Assembly (NCBI RefSeq): GCF_003148385.1 | Contig: NZ_CP029463.1 | Span: forward strand, 3,377,305 to 3,441,304 | From: Flavobacterium sediminis | Lineage (GTDB): Bacteria; Bacteroidota; Bacteroidia; Flavobacteriales; Flavobacteriaceae | Length of the DNA: 64,000 nucleotides | Reading direction: 5' to 3' | In this document: in pieces, positions 26,094-35,431 of the stretch | How the letters are laid out: each line of letters opens with the position of its first letter | Numbering within the stretch: position 1 is the first letter of the stretch | Program-made: the position numbers and the translations under genes | The notes under the pieces: generated by a model | Databases searched by the model: none | What the model was told of the DNA's origin: nothing | Seen by the model: only the letters and a program-made list of their open reading frames with translations

Positions 26094-27896
26094 TTGCCAG
26101 ACACTGCTACACATAACGACACACAAACGGCTAAAACATCCATAGCGGTTCTTCCGTTTGTTAATATGAGTAATGATATTGAAAACGAATATTTCAGCGA
26201 CGGAATTACCGAAGAAATAATTAATGCCCTAACAAAGATCAATGGACTGAAAGTTATTGCCCGAACCTCTTCCTTTGCGCTTAAAGGCAAGAATATTGAT
26301 GTCAGAGAAATAGGGAAACAATTAGGCGTTGTAACAATTTTAGAAGGAAGTGTTAGAAAGTCCGTTAATAAAGTGCGTATTACAGCTCAGCTGATCGATA
26401 CCGTTGACGGTACTCATTTTTGGTCTAAAAACTTTGACAGCCAATTAAACGATATTTTTGAATTACAGGACGAAGTCAGTTTATTGATTGCTAATGAGAT
26501 CCGAAACAATTTCGGGTATTTTGAGATTCAAGAACACTTGGTTAAAAACAGTACTACCAATGTAGATGCCTACGAACTGTTCTTAAAAGGTCGTTCACTT
26601 CAATTGCAATGGACGCCCGAATCTCTGAAAAAAGCAATTACATATTACGATAACGCTATTTCAAAAGACATTAATTACGCTAAAGCTTATTATGCCAATT
26701 TACAATGCTATGGTTTGCTCGTTACTTGGGGCTATATGCCGCAAGAAGAAGGAATGGAGAAGGCAATTACAAATTTCCTGAAGGCTAAAGCATTAGACAC
26801 TCAATTGCCCGAATATCCGTTATCGTTTGTAGGCAGAAGCTTTTGGGGCGAATGGGATTTTAAATCTGCTTATCATTACATTAATGAAGTTTTGGCGATT
26901 AACCCCAATCATATAGATGGCTTAGAGGCTATGGCCGAATTATTCCTGGCTCATGGTTTTTTTAAAGAAGCTTTAGTATATGCAGACAAATTACTTGAAG
27001 TAGATCCTTTATCGGCTAATAATCATTATACGTACGCAAACATACACTATTACAAAAGAGATTTTGAAACGGCTTTACACCACATTTCAAGAGCCATAAA
27101 CTTACGTCCGGATTTTGACTTGGCCTATCACAAAAAAGCACTTTGTTTAATTTCATTAAACAGAAAAGAAGAACTTACAAATACTTTTAAGAACAACCCT
27201 TTATGGGAAAAGATCCATTTGCTTTTTGATTGTGTCAACAGCGGTCGTAATGAATTACCACAGGACGTTTTAGCAAGCTTTACAGACAAGCCTTTGGAAA
27301 GAAATCAAATAACGCTCTTTGAACTTTTCATTCTTGCCAATACTCGGTATACAGCCTTAGCATTTGACATCTTAAGATCGTATATCGACCAGAAACGCGG
27401 ACAGATCTTAAATTATAAATTTGAACCTTTATTAAAACCGCTACAGACTAACAAGGAGTTTTTTACACTCAATGTCAGCAATTTATCGTATGATGATATT
27501 ACACTTCCTGTTTCCGGTAAAGAAACGTCGAAAGTAATTCTCAACGAACAGGAACAATCCCAACTTAAAGAAGAATTACTTTCTTATTTTGATCATGACA
27601 AGCCTTTTTTAGATCCGCAACTAAGCTTAAATACTGTTGCTGAAGCCTTACATACTTCTCCTAATAAATTATCTTATCTGATCAATGAAGTTATGGGAAT
27701 GAACTTTAACGAGTTTGTCAATAAGAAACGATTAACACACTTTAAATCTATTGCACTTTTACCTGAAAATGAAAACATTACATTATTAGGTTTAGCGTAT
27801 GACAGTGGTTTTAACTCTAAAAGTGTTTTTAATAATTTCTTTAAAAAAAATGAGAAGACCACTCCCAGCTCTTGGCTAAAAGCCAACAAAAGGTAA
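26094..27896 (+). CDS. TolB-like/TPR/AraC-type regulatory protein
   Basis: A 600-residue protein joining three parts. First is an N-terminal TolB/FlgO-like domain (about 15-130: IAVLPFVNMSNDIENEYFSD, TEEIINALTKINGLKVIART), as found beside adenylate cyclases. Next come tetratricopeptide repeats (about 150-350: AKAYYANLQCYG, ANNHYTYANIHYYKRDFETA). Last is an AraC-type helix-turn-helix (about 490-600: LNTVAEALHTSPNKLSYLINE, GLAYDSGFNSKSVFNNFFKK). The start is a TTG directly after an in-frame stop (26091-26093); the next ATG would cut into the first domain. Probably a soluble one-component regulator; the signal and target are unknown. Confidence 0.8.
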   Translation: MPDTATHNDTQTAKTSIAVLPFVNMSNDIENEYFSDGITEEIINALTKINGLKVIARTSSFALKGKNIDVREIGKQLGVVTILEGSVRKSVNKVRITAQLIDTVDGTHFWSKNFDSQLNDIFELQDEVSLLIANEIRNNFGYFEIQEHLVKNSTTNVDAYELFLKGRSLQLQWTPESLKKAITYYDNAISKDINYAKAYYANLQCYGLLVTWGYMPQEEGMEKAITNFLKAKALDTQLPEYPLSFVGRSFWGEWDFKSAYHYINEVLAINPNHIDGLEAMAELFLAHGFFKEALVYADKLLEVDPLSANNHYTYANIHYYKRDFETALHHISRAINLRPDFDLAYHKKALCLISLNRKEELTNTFKNNPLWEKIHLLFDCVNSGRNELPQDVLASFTDKPLERNQITLFELFILANTRYTALAFDILRSYIDQKRGQILNYKFEPLLKPLQTNKEFFTLNVSNLSYDDITLPVSGKETSKVILNEQEQSQLKEELLSYFDHDKPFLDPQLSLNTVAEALHTSPNKLSYLINEVMGMNFNEFVNKKRLTHFKSIALLPENENITLLGLAYDSGFNSKSVFNNFFKKNEKTTPSSWLKANKR

Positions 27897-27960
27897 TCTT
27901 TTCTTCTAAAAACGTCTTTCTGACCTCTCTCCTATTTAAAATCGTATGATAGTTTAAATA

Positions 27961-27985
27961 CGTCCCGAATTATAATTCAGGACGA
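27961..27985. other. Imperfect hairpin in regulator-barrel gap
   Basis: cgtcc (27961-27965) and ggacg form the outer stem, with gaatt/aattc inside it. There is no T run on the plus strand, so termination is doubtful. It may be a weak terminator or an operator. Confidence 0.3.
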
Positions 27986-28076
27986 TTCCCATACTATTGC
28001 ATCGCAAATTTGCAGCGAAAAAATTCAATCTCTTCTTTAAGAGATCATTCATACTATTTATAAAAAATAAAGAACA

Positions 28077-28691
28077 ATGTCATCATCAACAAAAAATCAA
28101 TTATTAAAATTCGCATTCTTTCTTTTGTTCGCTCTCGGACCAAATACTACACAAGCTCAGGAACATGAAGAACCAAAGAAACCATTTAAGCGACACGCTA
28201 TTAACTTTTGCCCTGCCGGAATGGCTTTCGGCATCTTTTCGGCTAACTATGAGTACTTAATTACGCCCAAAAACGGCATTGTTGTCCGATTGGATTATGA
28301 AGCCATCCCAAAAACCTATACTGCCGCAACGATTGAATCTAACGGTAAGGCATTTATTTTAAATTACAGAAGGCATTTTTCAGGAGAAATGAACTCTTTT
28401 TATGCAGGGGCTTACACGAGATATCGTTTATACAAAGGAGAAGGTGAAATCAATGCTCAGAAATTTGACTTTAAAATACCGGAAGTGACCATAGGATTAA
28501 ATATCGGAAAAAGATGGGTTTGGAAAAACGGATTCAACCTAAATCTTGCTTTCGGTTACGGTATTTCCTTTAAAGATAAAAAAACATCCTTAAACAATAT
28601 GGCTATAAACACGGCTGTTGATTCATGGGAAGACAGTTATGATTTTATCAACCCGTTTTTAGGTGAGTTTTCGATCGGTTATTCTTTTTAA
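28077..28691 (+). CDS. Outer-membrane beta-barrel protein, DUF3575-like
   Basis: A 204-residue protein with a signal peptide (about 1-27, ending TTQAQ) and eight or so amphipathic strands (e.g. GIVVRLDYEAIP, KAFILNYRRHF, FYAGAYTRYRLY), ending FSIGYSF, a typical outer-membrane C-terminus. It resembles DUF3575/OmpW-sized barrels. It is followed 11 bp later by a serine hydrolase lipoprotein and probably shares its transcript. Confidence 0.65.
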   Translation: MSSSTKNQLLKFAFFLLFALGPNTTQAQEHEEPKKPFKRHAINFCPAGMAFGIFSANYEYLITPKNGIVVRLDYEAIPKTYTAATIESNGKAFILNYRRHFSGEMNSFYAGAYTRYRLYKGEGEINAQKFDFKIPEVTIGLNIGKRWVWKNGFNLNLAFGYGISFKDKKTSLNNMAINTAVDSWEDSYDFINPFLGEFSIGYSF

Positions 28692-28702
28692 AATAAAAAA
28701 AC

Positions 28703-29887
28703 ATGAAAAATCTATTTTTAATAGTCACAGGGATTCTTTTTTTAGGTTGTGAAAAAGACGATACTCCAACTACAATCACTACTGCAAATGATCTTACAAC
28801 AGCATTAGAAGCGCTTTCTGTTCATACTCCGATCCCGGGGTTTACTGTTGCAACAGTGAAAAACGGTAGTATAACCTACCAAAATAGCTTTGGAAACAGA
28901 AATGAAGAACTGGAATTGCCCTATACTAACCAAACGCTTCAACCCATCGGTTCGATCAGTAAAACTTTTATTGCTGTTGCTGTTGTAAAATGTATTGAAT
29001 TAGGTCTTTTTGATTTAGAAACACCGATAAACGATATTCTTCCTCAACCGATAAATAATCCTCTGAACACTAATTCAGAGATCCGGATCAAACATTTAGT
29101 ACAACACTCCTCGGGATTAGTAGATAACCCGAATACTATTTTATCTACATATTACCTACTGCCGAATCAGGATTTAAGCACTGAAGGAGCTCAGTTATTG
29201 TTAGACGCTCAATTTGAAGTCAGAAGTCCCAGAACATTACAAGCCTTAATTGAGGATTATTACTATCCCTCCGGAAATTTATACCAACTGAATAATTTTA
29301 CCTCAAATCCTCCGGGAACCGCTTATTCTTATTCGAATATAGCCTCCTCTTTAACAGCCTATCTCATTGAACTTAGATCACAAATGCCGTATAGAGAATT
29401 TGTGCAAACATATATTTTAGAACCTTTAGCAATGGATCAAACCGGCTTTGAATATCATCTTGGGGATCCGGGTTATGCGTATTCAAATGTATACTTTGAA
29501 AAAAATATCCCGTTTCCGTTCTACAGTTGTGATTCATATCCTGATGGTTTTATGAAAACTAATAATGATGATTTATCAAAGTTTTTAGAAGATATGATAA
29601 AAGGAAATATGGGAATTTCAAACACCTTATTTGCCCCCAATTATTATCAAATGCTTTTTACTGAAACCGCCTTTAATCATAGTATTTTCTGGATACTTAA
29701 CGGCAATACGATAGAACATTCCGGCGGAGACCCGGGAATAAGTTGTAATTTGGCTTTTGATAGCGTTAAGAACCAAGGCTATTTTATTTTAACTAATTAC
29801 GATGTTTCAACAGCAGAGCATCAGGCTGTATTTCAAAATTTTATCCAGAATGTGGAAAGTAAACTAAATCAATTTTTAAATTTATAA
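28703..29887 (+). CDS. Serine hydrolase lipoprotein, class C beta-lactamase family
   Basis: A 394-residue protein with a lipobox (LFLGCEKDD, Cys16). The serine beta-lactamase/penicillin-binding fold is shown by SISK near residue 82, YSYSNIAS near 207 (the Y-x-N motif) and HSGGDPG near 335. Such proteins may be peptidases, esterases or D-aminopeptidases; true beta-lactamase activity is not implied. Its last base overlaps the start of the next hydrolase gene, so they are translationally coupled. Confidence 0.85.
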   Translation: MKNLFLIVTGILFLGCEKDDTPTTITTANDLTTALEALSVHTPIPGFTVATVKNGSITYQNSFGNRNEELELPYTNQTLQPIGSISKTFIAVAVVKCIELGLFDLETPINDILPQPINNPLNTNSEIRIKHLVQHSSGLVDNPNTILSTYYLLPNQDLSTEGAQLLLDAQFEVRSPRTLQALIEDYYYPSGNLYQLNNFTSNPPGTAYSYSNIASSLTAYLIELRSQMPYREFVQTYILEPLAMDQTGFEYHLGDPGYAYSNVYFEKNIPFPFYSCDSYPDGFMKTNNDDLSKFLEDMIKGNMGISNTLFAPNYYQMLFTETAFNHSIFWILNGNTIEHSGGDPGISCNLAFDSVKNQGYFILTNYDVSTAEHQAVFQNFIQNVESKLNQFLNL

Positions 29888-30918
29888 TGACGTCATTTTT
29901 AAAAAAGTATAAAACCGCTGACACATTAGCAAAAACGGTTTCAGGTACTTCATACACTAAAAGTTCAGTAAAAAAGAAACTGATCCTTTTTCTTGTATTT
30001 CTATCGGTTAGTCTAAACTTATATAGTCAAGAAATTGACACGATACAAGTAATCGAAATCGGAAAAATAAAACAATCTGTCAATATAAAAGGAAACAAAA
30101 ACAACCCTATCTTGCTATACCTACATGGCGGCCCCGGAGCCGCTTCTTCCCGACACAGAGATCAGATCACTAACCTATTAGAGCAAGATTATCTTGTTGT
30201 TCATTGGGATCAGAGAGAATCCGGGAACACCCGAAAATTAAACACTTCTGACACATTGCCTACTCTTTCGATCATGAAACAAGATGCAGAAGAGGTTTTA
30301 ATGTTTCTCTTGAAAGAATTTGATAAAAAAAACATACTAATAGTCGCTAATTCATGGGGAACGGTATTAGGTTTTCACTTGGCTGAAACTTACCCGGACA
30401 AGATTCAGGCATTAATAGCCATAAGTCCTTTAGTAGATCTTAACAAAAGTCAGAAACTGGTACAAAGAAAACTTCTGAACTATTATAAAAAGAAAGGCAA
30501 CATAACAGCTATTAATGAACTTAAATCGATTAGTATTCCTTATGAAAGCATTGAAGATATGGCGATTCAATTCAAATGGATTACTGATTTTAAAGGAGAA
30601 AAAATGTCTGACGAAGACTTTCAAAGTTATTATAGTTATTTCAAAGATTGGGGACAAAAATGGATGCCTCTTTACAAAGAGCTTTATCAAATAAAGCTAT
30701 TAAAACAATTGCCCGTCTTACATTGTCCGACCTATATTTTTATTGGTAACCAAGACCTAACAACAAGCTTTGAATTCACCGAAAAATTTTACAACAAACT
30801 TAAAGCTCCCCAAAAAGAATTGTATTGGTTTGAAGGCATCGGACATCAAATACCGATGTATGAACCTCAAAAAATGCAAAACGTAATAAAAGATATTCTT
30901 ATGCAACAAAAACTATAA
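29887..30918 (+). CDS. Secreted alpha/beta hydrolase, proline iminopeptidase-like
   Basis: A 343-residue hydrolase with HGGPG (oxyanion hole, near residue 80) and HWDQRESGNTRK near 112, both typical of the prolyl iminopeptidase group. The nucleophile elbow is ANSWGTVLG near 156 and the catalytic His lies in GIGHQIPMY near 321. A membrane/signal segment (KLILFLVFLSVSLNLYS) follows an unusual 28-residue N-terminal extension, with no alternative start codon in between. It overlaps the beta-lactamase-fold gene by one base. Confidence 0.8.
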   Translation: MTSFLKKYKTADTLAKTVSGTSYTKSSVKKKLILFLVFLSVSLNLYSQEIDTIQVIEIGKIKQSVNIKGNKNNPILLYLHGGPGAASSRHRDQITNLLEQDYLVVHWDQRESGNTRKLNTSDTLPTLSIMKQDAEEVLMFLLKEFDKKNILIVANSWGTVLGFHLAETYPDKIQALIAISPLVDLNKSQKLVQRKLLNYYKKKGNITAINELKSISIPYESIEDMAIQFKWITDFKGEKMSDEDFQSYYSYFKDWGQKWMPLYKELYQIKLLKQLPVLHCPTYIFIGNQDLTTSFEFTEKFYNKLKAPQKELYWFEGIGHQIPMYEPQKMQNVIKDILMQQKL

Positions 30919-31008
30919 ATGATAATTTAAACTTAACCCGAAAATAATTTATAAAACTATAGTTTTGCAAATGACTATGCTTTTTTAGTTTTTAAAGCAA
31001 TTAAATAC

Positions 31009-32451
31009 ATGATTATGAAATACATAAAATATTTTTTTAGAACAATAGCAGGACTAATTTTAATCCTGCTTCTCACCTGCATCATCGCTTTTATAGTCGA
31101 TTCATACCAAACCCGTTATTTAAATATTACTGACGAAAATCTTCTCACAGAAAACAGCTACCTGATCAAAGATGTTAACGTTATTCCTATGACAAAAGAT
31201 ACGGTAGTACTACACCAAAACGTACTGATACGAGATGGTAAAATTGAATCGATCTCAGGGGACATTCCTGAAATAGACGTTACCGTAATTGAAGGAAAAG
31301 GAAAGTTCTTATCTCCCGGACTGATAGACGCGCATGTCCATGTTTGGGATAAGCAGGAATTTGGCTTGTATCTGGCTAATGGAGTTACTGCTGTAAGAAA
31401 TGCGTGGGGTATGCCTTTTCATTTACGTTTCAAGAAAGATACTAATCATGATAAATTATTGGCTCCCCTATTCATCACAACAACACCAAAATTAACCGGC
31501 GCGCAAAATGCCGAATTTGATCAATTAGGTGTAAAAAATGCCAAACATGCTGAAGAGCTCTTACACCATTTTCATGAGCAAGGCTATGATTTGGTTAAAA
31601 CTTATGCAGGTGTTCCTGAAGACATTTTTGATGCTATTCTTCGGGAATCAGAAAAAAACGATATGCCGGTTGTAGCCCATCCTAGTTTTGAAGTCCCTTA
31701 CGAATACCATTTTAAACAAGCCATACAAAGTATTGAACATACCGAAGATATTGTCCAGAATGCTTTGCAATACAAATTGGATAGTCTGGCATTACAAAAA
31801 GTCGTTCAGGATTATGTTGATGCAAAAATGGCACATACGCCTACATTGACAATTTATCAGAATATAATAGATATTATTGAAAACGAAGAATTAATCAAAA
31901 CTACAAAAGGCGGTGAATATATGAATCCGACACTGATGAGTTTAGGTTCTGTTAATGACTATAACCGATGGACAAGCGAACAATACTATAACCCCGAAAC
32001 CTTAGCAAATATTAAAAAGCAACACCGGTTTCATTTATACATCGTAAAACAGCTTCATGACTCCGGAGTAAAATTATTATGTGGAACAGATGCCGGAATC
32101 GTATTCAATCAACCGGGATTTGCAATACATGAGGAATTAGGATATTTTATTGAAGCCGGATTATCTCCTTACGAAGCCCTTAAGACAGCTACCGTAAATC
32201 CTTCAACAGAAATAAAACTATTCAATGAATCGGGAACTGTTGAAAAAGGTAAAATTGCCAATTTAATTCTGACCGATTCCAATCCTTTAGACAATATTTC
32301 AATATTGAAAAACCCGAAAGCCGTTTTTATAAAAGGAAGATATTTAGAAGCTGATAGGCTTAATGAGTTCAAAGAAAAAGCAAAAAACAGAAAAACGGGA
32401 TTGGTAACCTTGTTGCGCTTTGCTGAAAGTTTAATCGAAAACTATCTGTAA
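31009..32451 (+). CDS. Membrane-anchored amidohydrolase
   Basis: A 480-residue metal-dependent hydrolase with an N-terminal membrane anchor (about 10-30). Metal ligands appear as LIDAHVHVW near residue 107, VVAHPSFEVP near 223 with IEHTED near 244, and LLCGTDAG near 361. The C-terminal SGTVEKGKIANLILTD strand set closes the composite barrel, as in imidazolonepropionase-like amidohydrolases. The substrate, possibly a dipeptide or cyclic amide, is unknown. A second ATG six bases downstream is an alternative start. Confidence 0.82.
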   Translation: MIMKYIKYFFRTIAGLILILLLTCIIAFIVDSYQTRYLNITDENLLTENSYLIKDVNVIPMTKDTVVLHQNVLIRDGKIESISGDIPEIDVTVIEGKGKFLSPGLIDAHVHVWDKQEFGLYLANGVTAVRNAWGMPFHLRFKKDTNHDKLLAPLFITTTPKLTGAQNAEFDQLGVKNAKHAEELLHHFHEQGYDLVKTYAGVPEDIFDAILRESEKNDMPVVAHPSFEVPYEYHFKQAIQSIEHTEDIVQNALQYKLDSLALQKVVQDYVDAKMAHTPTLTIYQNIIDIIENEELIKTTKGGEYMNPTLMSLGSVNDYNRWTSEQYYNPETLANIKKQHRFHLYIVKQLHDSGVKLLCGTDAGIVFNQPGFAIHEELGYFIEAGLSPYEALKTATVNPSTEIKLFNESGTVEKGKIANLILTDSNPLDNISILKNPKAVFIKGRYLEADRLNEFKEKAKNRKTGLVTLLRFAESLIENYL

Positions 32452-32558
32452 AACGTTTGGTATTCCTCAAAATTATACCTTTTAAAAAAGATAATCAGAA
32501 TGGTTTACTGTTCTCTTTGTAATTTCCGGTAATATTTAAACATGATAGAAAGGAGAAA

Positions 32559-33068
32559 ATGAAAAAAACTAAACTCAACGACTTTCCTACAACTGTTGAA
32601 GGAACAAAAGTTATATTGGAAAAATTAAGACTGGAAAATTCAGATGATTATTTCGAACTATATAAAGACAGAATAGAACATCAGATTTTTGAGGAATCTA
32701 TATTTTTATTCCATGAAAACCATGAAGAGTTCACTCAAAGAATCTTGTCTTTATGCCATATCGTATACGTTATTAAATTAAAAGTAGATCCGAATATCCT
32801 AATCGGTGATTGTGCTCTGCATCAATGTAACGAAGAACAGAGTGAAATCTTTATCGGAGGAACAATACATTCTAATTACAAAGGAAAAGGCTACATGAAA
32901 GAAACCTTTTCCTTAGTGATTAACCTTCTGAAACAAAATCATTTTCAAACATTAATGAGCGAAACTTCCGTTTACAACACAAGTGCTATTCATTTTATAA
33001 ACAAAATGGGCTTTAAACTGAAAAAAGATTCTGATGCTAAACTCCTCTATGAAAAAAACTTAAGCTAA
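32559..33068 (+). CDS. GNAT-family N-acetyltransferase
   Basis: A 169-residue acetyltransferase of the RimJ/RimL type. The acetyl-CoA site is HSNYKGKGYMKETFSLVINL near residue 107 (the Q/R-x-x-G-x-G/A position reads YKGKGY), and the C-terminal strand NTSAIHFINKMGFKLKKDS is typical. The N-terminal beta segment recalls acetyltransferases acting on protein N-termini or small amines. It is monocistronic and is the last ordinary gene before the RHS region. Confidence 0.8.
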   Translation: MKKTKLNDFPTTVEGTKVILEKLRLENSDDYFELYKDRIEHQIFEESIFLFHENHEEFTQRILSLCHIVYVIKLKVDPNILIGDCALHQCNEEQSEIFIGGTIHSNYKGKGYMKETFSLVINLLKQNHFQTLMSETSVYNTSAIHFINKMGFKLKKDSDAKLLYEKNLS

Positions 33069-33415
33069 ATTGCTATTTTATAGCATCTTCTAATTCATTT
33101 CTTCTGCAAAAAAGAGTCTGCTCCATACCTATTATAATGAAATAATCTTCTTTAGTCTGTTCCAAAAACGATCATTCCGTAATTTATTTACTATTCTATC
33201 ATATTTTTACTATATTTTAATATAATCAACTTAAGTTTCCAAAGTACTCAATCATATGCATTATAACATTCATATATGGGAATAAGTCCATATCTTTCTC
33301 AGAAGAAAATGGAGTTTTGAATAAAAGTTTTAAAAATACTATTGATCTTACAACCTAAATACTCAAAAAAATTCAACATTATAAAATTTTGAAATAATTT
33401 ATTTATAAATTTGAG
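33069..33415. other. Intergenic, no gene seen
   Basis: About 350 bp of AT-rich sequence between the acetyltransferase gene and the 250-bp repeat. Only out-of-frame short ORFs occur. The last 20 bases before 33416 still resemble the flank of the second repeat copy, with a few mismatches. Confidence 0.5.
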
Positions 33416-33665
33416 CGACAAAACGTTCTTAAAAATCCTAAAAAAAGTCCGGTTTTTAGCTTCAAAAAAAGACGAAAATTGCCAAATTGTGCATTTTTTA
33501 AACTTAAACAAAGTTTTAAAACCCCAGTTTTTACTGCTTATAAAAGTATTTTGACTACTATCCTTTCGGAAGCCTTATACCGGATAGACACGCATCAAGC
33601 GCTGCCTATCGTTACGGATTCCAAGGACAAGAAAAAGATGATGAAGTTAAAGGGGAAGGGAATAG
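33416..33665 (+). repeat. 250-bp perfect inverted repeat, left arm
   Basis: Identical over 250 bases to the reverse complement of 45233-45482. It is made of about 130 bp of non-coding leader plus the first 40 codons of the shared RHS core (from GACTACTATCC at about 33552). The arms lie 11.6 kb apart and point at each other, so recombination would invert the segment between. Beyond 33665 the copies diverge at once, although both still encode RHS core. Confidence 0.95.
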
Positions 33666-34482
33666 CTTAAATTACAAGTTTAGAATGCACGACCCTAGAG
33701 TGGGAAGGTTCTTTGCAGTTGACCCATTGACTAAAGAATACCCTCATTATACACCATATTCATTTAGCGGTAATAAAGTTATTGCTTATGTCGAGTTAGA
33801 AGGGTTAGAAGAACAAGGAATTGAAGCCAGATTAGATATGAATTTAGCATTTAAATTATCAAGTAATGATGCTACTACAGAAGAAATACTAGATGTTTAT
33901 GATCAAATTCACAATAGAGGTAATAGAGAACTTAATTCAGCAATGTTTAAATTACCATTTTACAATAATGAAACAGCATTAAATTTGATAGATCATTATT
34001 CGTTTGGTAAAGGTGAAAAATATACTCTTAATAGGGACGAAATGTTGGAAGTGTTTCCTCGTTATGAGAAAAATGTTAAATTAGGCTTTTTTGACTTTGC
34101 ATCACAAGGAGAAATTAAGAAAGGTGAAGAAAAAGACTTCACAAAGCCTTTTGAAACTTATTCAGGAACATCGGGAACTTTAGGAAATACTACTGTTGTT
34201 CTTGTTGGTAAAATTTCGATAAATGAAAAAACGAATAAAAAGCAATTTATAGGAAAAGTAATTTTTAACGATGTGTATGATTTTAATCCAGGAGATAGAC
34301 CCTTTTTCGCAGAAATGCAGACACGTATAGCTAATGTTTTCCTTGCAGGAAACCCTTTTGTTATTGAAGGTAGTTTAGATGTAATACAACAAGAAGGAGG
34401 TGAATTATATTTAAATGATGGTAATAATTTCATAGATCCTTCAAGAACTTCAAAACCAAATAATGGTGAAGATCATCAATAA
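33544..34482 (+). pseudogene. Orphan RHS tip A with colicin M-like toxin domain
   Basis: An open frame of 312 codons after a stop at 33541-33543. It has no start codon before ATG 33685, so it is a displaced tip rather than a complete gene. Residues 1-75 are RHS core ([35 protein letters not shown]). After the junction ELEGLEE comes a tip whose last 115 residues align with colicin M: TLGNTTVVLVGKISI, then NDVYDFNPGDR with Asp243, Tyr245, Asp246 and Arg252 (colicin M Asp226, Tyr228, Asp229 and Arg236, here one residue closer). Colicin M cleaves lipid II in the periplasm. A lipoprotein gene follows. Confidence 0.8.
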
Positions 34483-34503
34483 TATTTTTTAATTTAACAT
34501 ATA

Positions 34504-34890
34504 ATGAAATTTAAAGCTATTGTACTTATTTTTTTTATATTTTTATTGACAAGTTGTTCAAATAATGATAAAAAAGGAGATTTTGAAAACTATCTTAAAA
34601 TAAGTATTCCTAATAAAGTTGATGTTATAAAGTATGATTCTAATAATACTCTTCAAGACTATTCTACTAGTTTTTTGTATAAATTGAATGATATAGAAAG
34701 AGAAAAGATTGCATATCATATTTATAATAATTTAGGCGATTCATTGCAAAAAGATTGTTGGAAGAAATATGGCGAATATTATTCGTATGAGATTTCTGAC
34801 TCTACAATGATGAGTGGGTATTATTTGAAAGCTGTATTAATAAATAACAGTCTAAATACATTGATAATAAAAGAGGTTAAATGGAAATAG
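34504..34890 (+). CDS. Lipoprotein, candidate immunity to the colicin M-like tip
   Basis: A 128-residue protein with lipoprotein signal IFLLTSCSNN (Cys18) and a small soluble domain of unknown fold. It starts 21 bp after tip A on the same strand, the standard place of an immunity gene. Known colicin M immunity protein Cmi is a membrane-anchored periplasmic protein of about the same size, so location and length fit; sequence similarity to Cmi is not evident by eye. The immunity role is inference. Confidence 0.6.
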   Translation: MKFKAIVLIFFIFLLTSCSNNDKKGDFENYLKISIPNKVDVIKYDSNNTLQDYSTSFLYKLNDIEREKIAYHIYNNLGDSLQKDCWKKYGEYYSYEISDSTMMSGYYLKAVLINNSLNTLIIKEVKWK

Positions 34891-35083
34891 GGTAATGTTT
34901 CGCCCGCTACTGCGAAATCCTTTCGCGTACCACTAAATAAAACCAAGAGCGTTACAACTCGTGATAATCGCGACAAAAGTATTTCAAAGTTGGAGCAAGT
35001 ATTGTAAATCAAGCGTATAACATTTTAAAAGGTTTTAATCTTTATTTTTATCAAAAAAGATTATGAGTTATAAATAAAGCAAT

Positions 35084-35119
35084 AAACAGAGTACCAAAAA
35101 ATGGTATTCTGTTTTTTAT
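35084..35119 (+). terminator. Terminator after cassette A
   Basis: Stem aacagagtacc (35085-35095) pairs with ggtattctgtt (35103-35113, one G-U pair), followed by a T run. Confidence 0.8.
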
Positions 35120-35190
35120 TAGTCAAAATAGATTTCGTTTACTATATTAACTATTGATATTAAATTACAATAATAAAAATAATGTAGTAT

Positions 35191-35239
35191 AAACCAAGAC
35201 ATAAAACAAATTTTAAAATTTAAGCATTTCAAAAACAGC
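35191..35239 (+). repeat. 49-bp inverted repeat flanking the pilus locus, left arm
   Basis: Matches the reverse complement of 50518-50567 with one substitution and one single-base gap. It lies downstream of RHS cassette A, as its partner lies downstream of cassette C, in the same orientation relative to each cassette. No gene is encoded in it. Confidence 0.9.
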
Positions 35240-35398
35240 ATTTAATATAAAAACTAAATGCTTTAAATTAATAATTTATTATATTGATAATTTGCAGGAA
35301 TAAGTTTAGTAATTGACTATAAAAAACATAGAAAAATCAATAAAAATACATTTGTTAAAAATCTGTATTATTTTTTATATGTATTTCCTTAAAGTTTG

Positions 35399-35406
35399 TA
35401 TTTTTG
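35399..35406 (+). promoter_or_regulatory. -7 promoter box for the pilus/T2SS operon
   Basis: TATTTTTG fits the consensus, 25 bp before the ATG at 35432. It rules out the in-frame upstream start at 35396. Confidence 0.55.
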
Positions 35407-35431
35407 TTGCGGTACCAAAACAAAATTACTT

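Larger units (their letters stand above)
34891..35431. other. Intergenic: degraded remnant, terminator, repeat and promoter
   Basis: Bases 34891-35060 hold a degraded coding-like stretch. One frame near 34987-35063 reads GASIVNQAYNILKG, which resembles the end of RHS tip B ([14 protein letters not shown]). A terminator lies at 35084-35119 and the 49-bp inverted repeat at 35191-35239. A hairpin gcattta/taaatgc follows immediately, and a TATTTTTG box lies at 35399-35406. No intact gene is seen. Confidence 0.5.

Noticed and set aside
33479..33670. Open frame through the 250-bp repeat (starting at TTG)
   Set aside because: It runs in the wrong frame through the RHS core; the correct frame encodes [13 protein letters not shown] and continues into tip A. 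The same accidental frame appears in the right arm (45117-45551).
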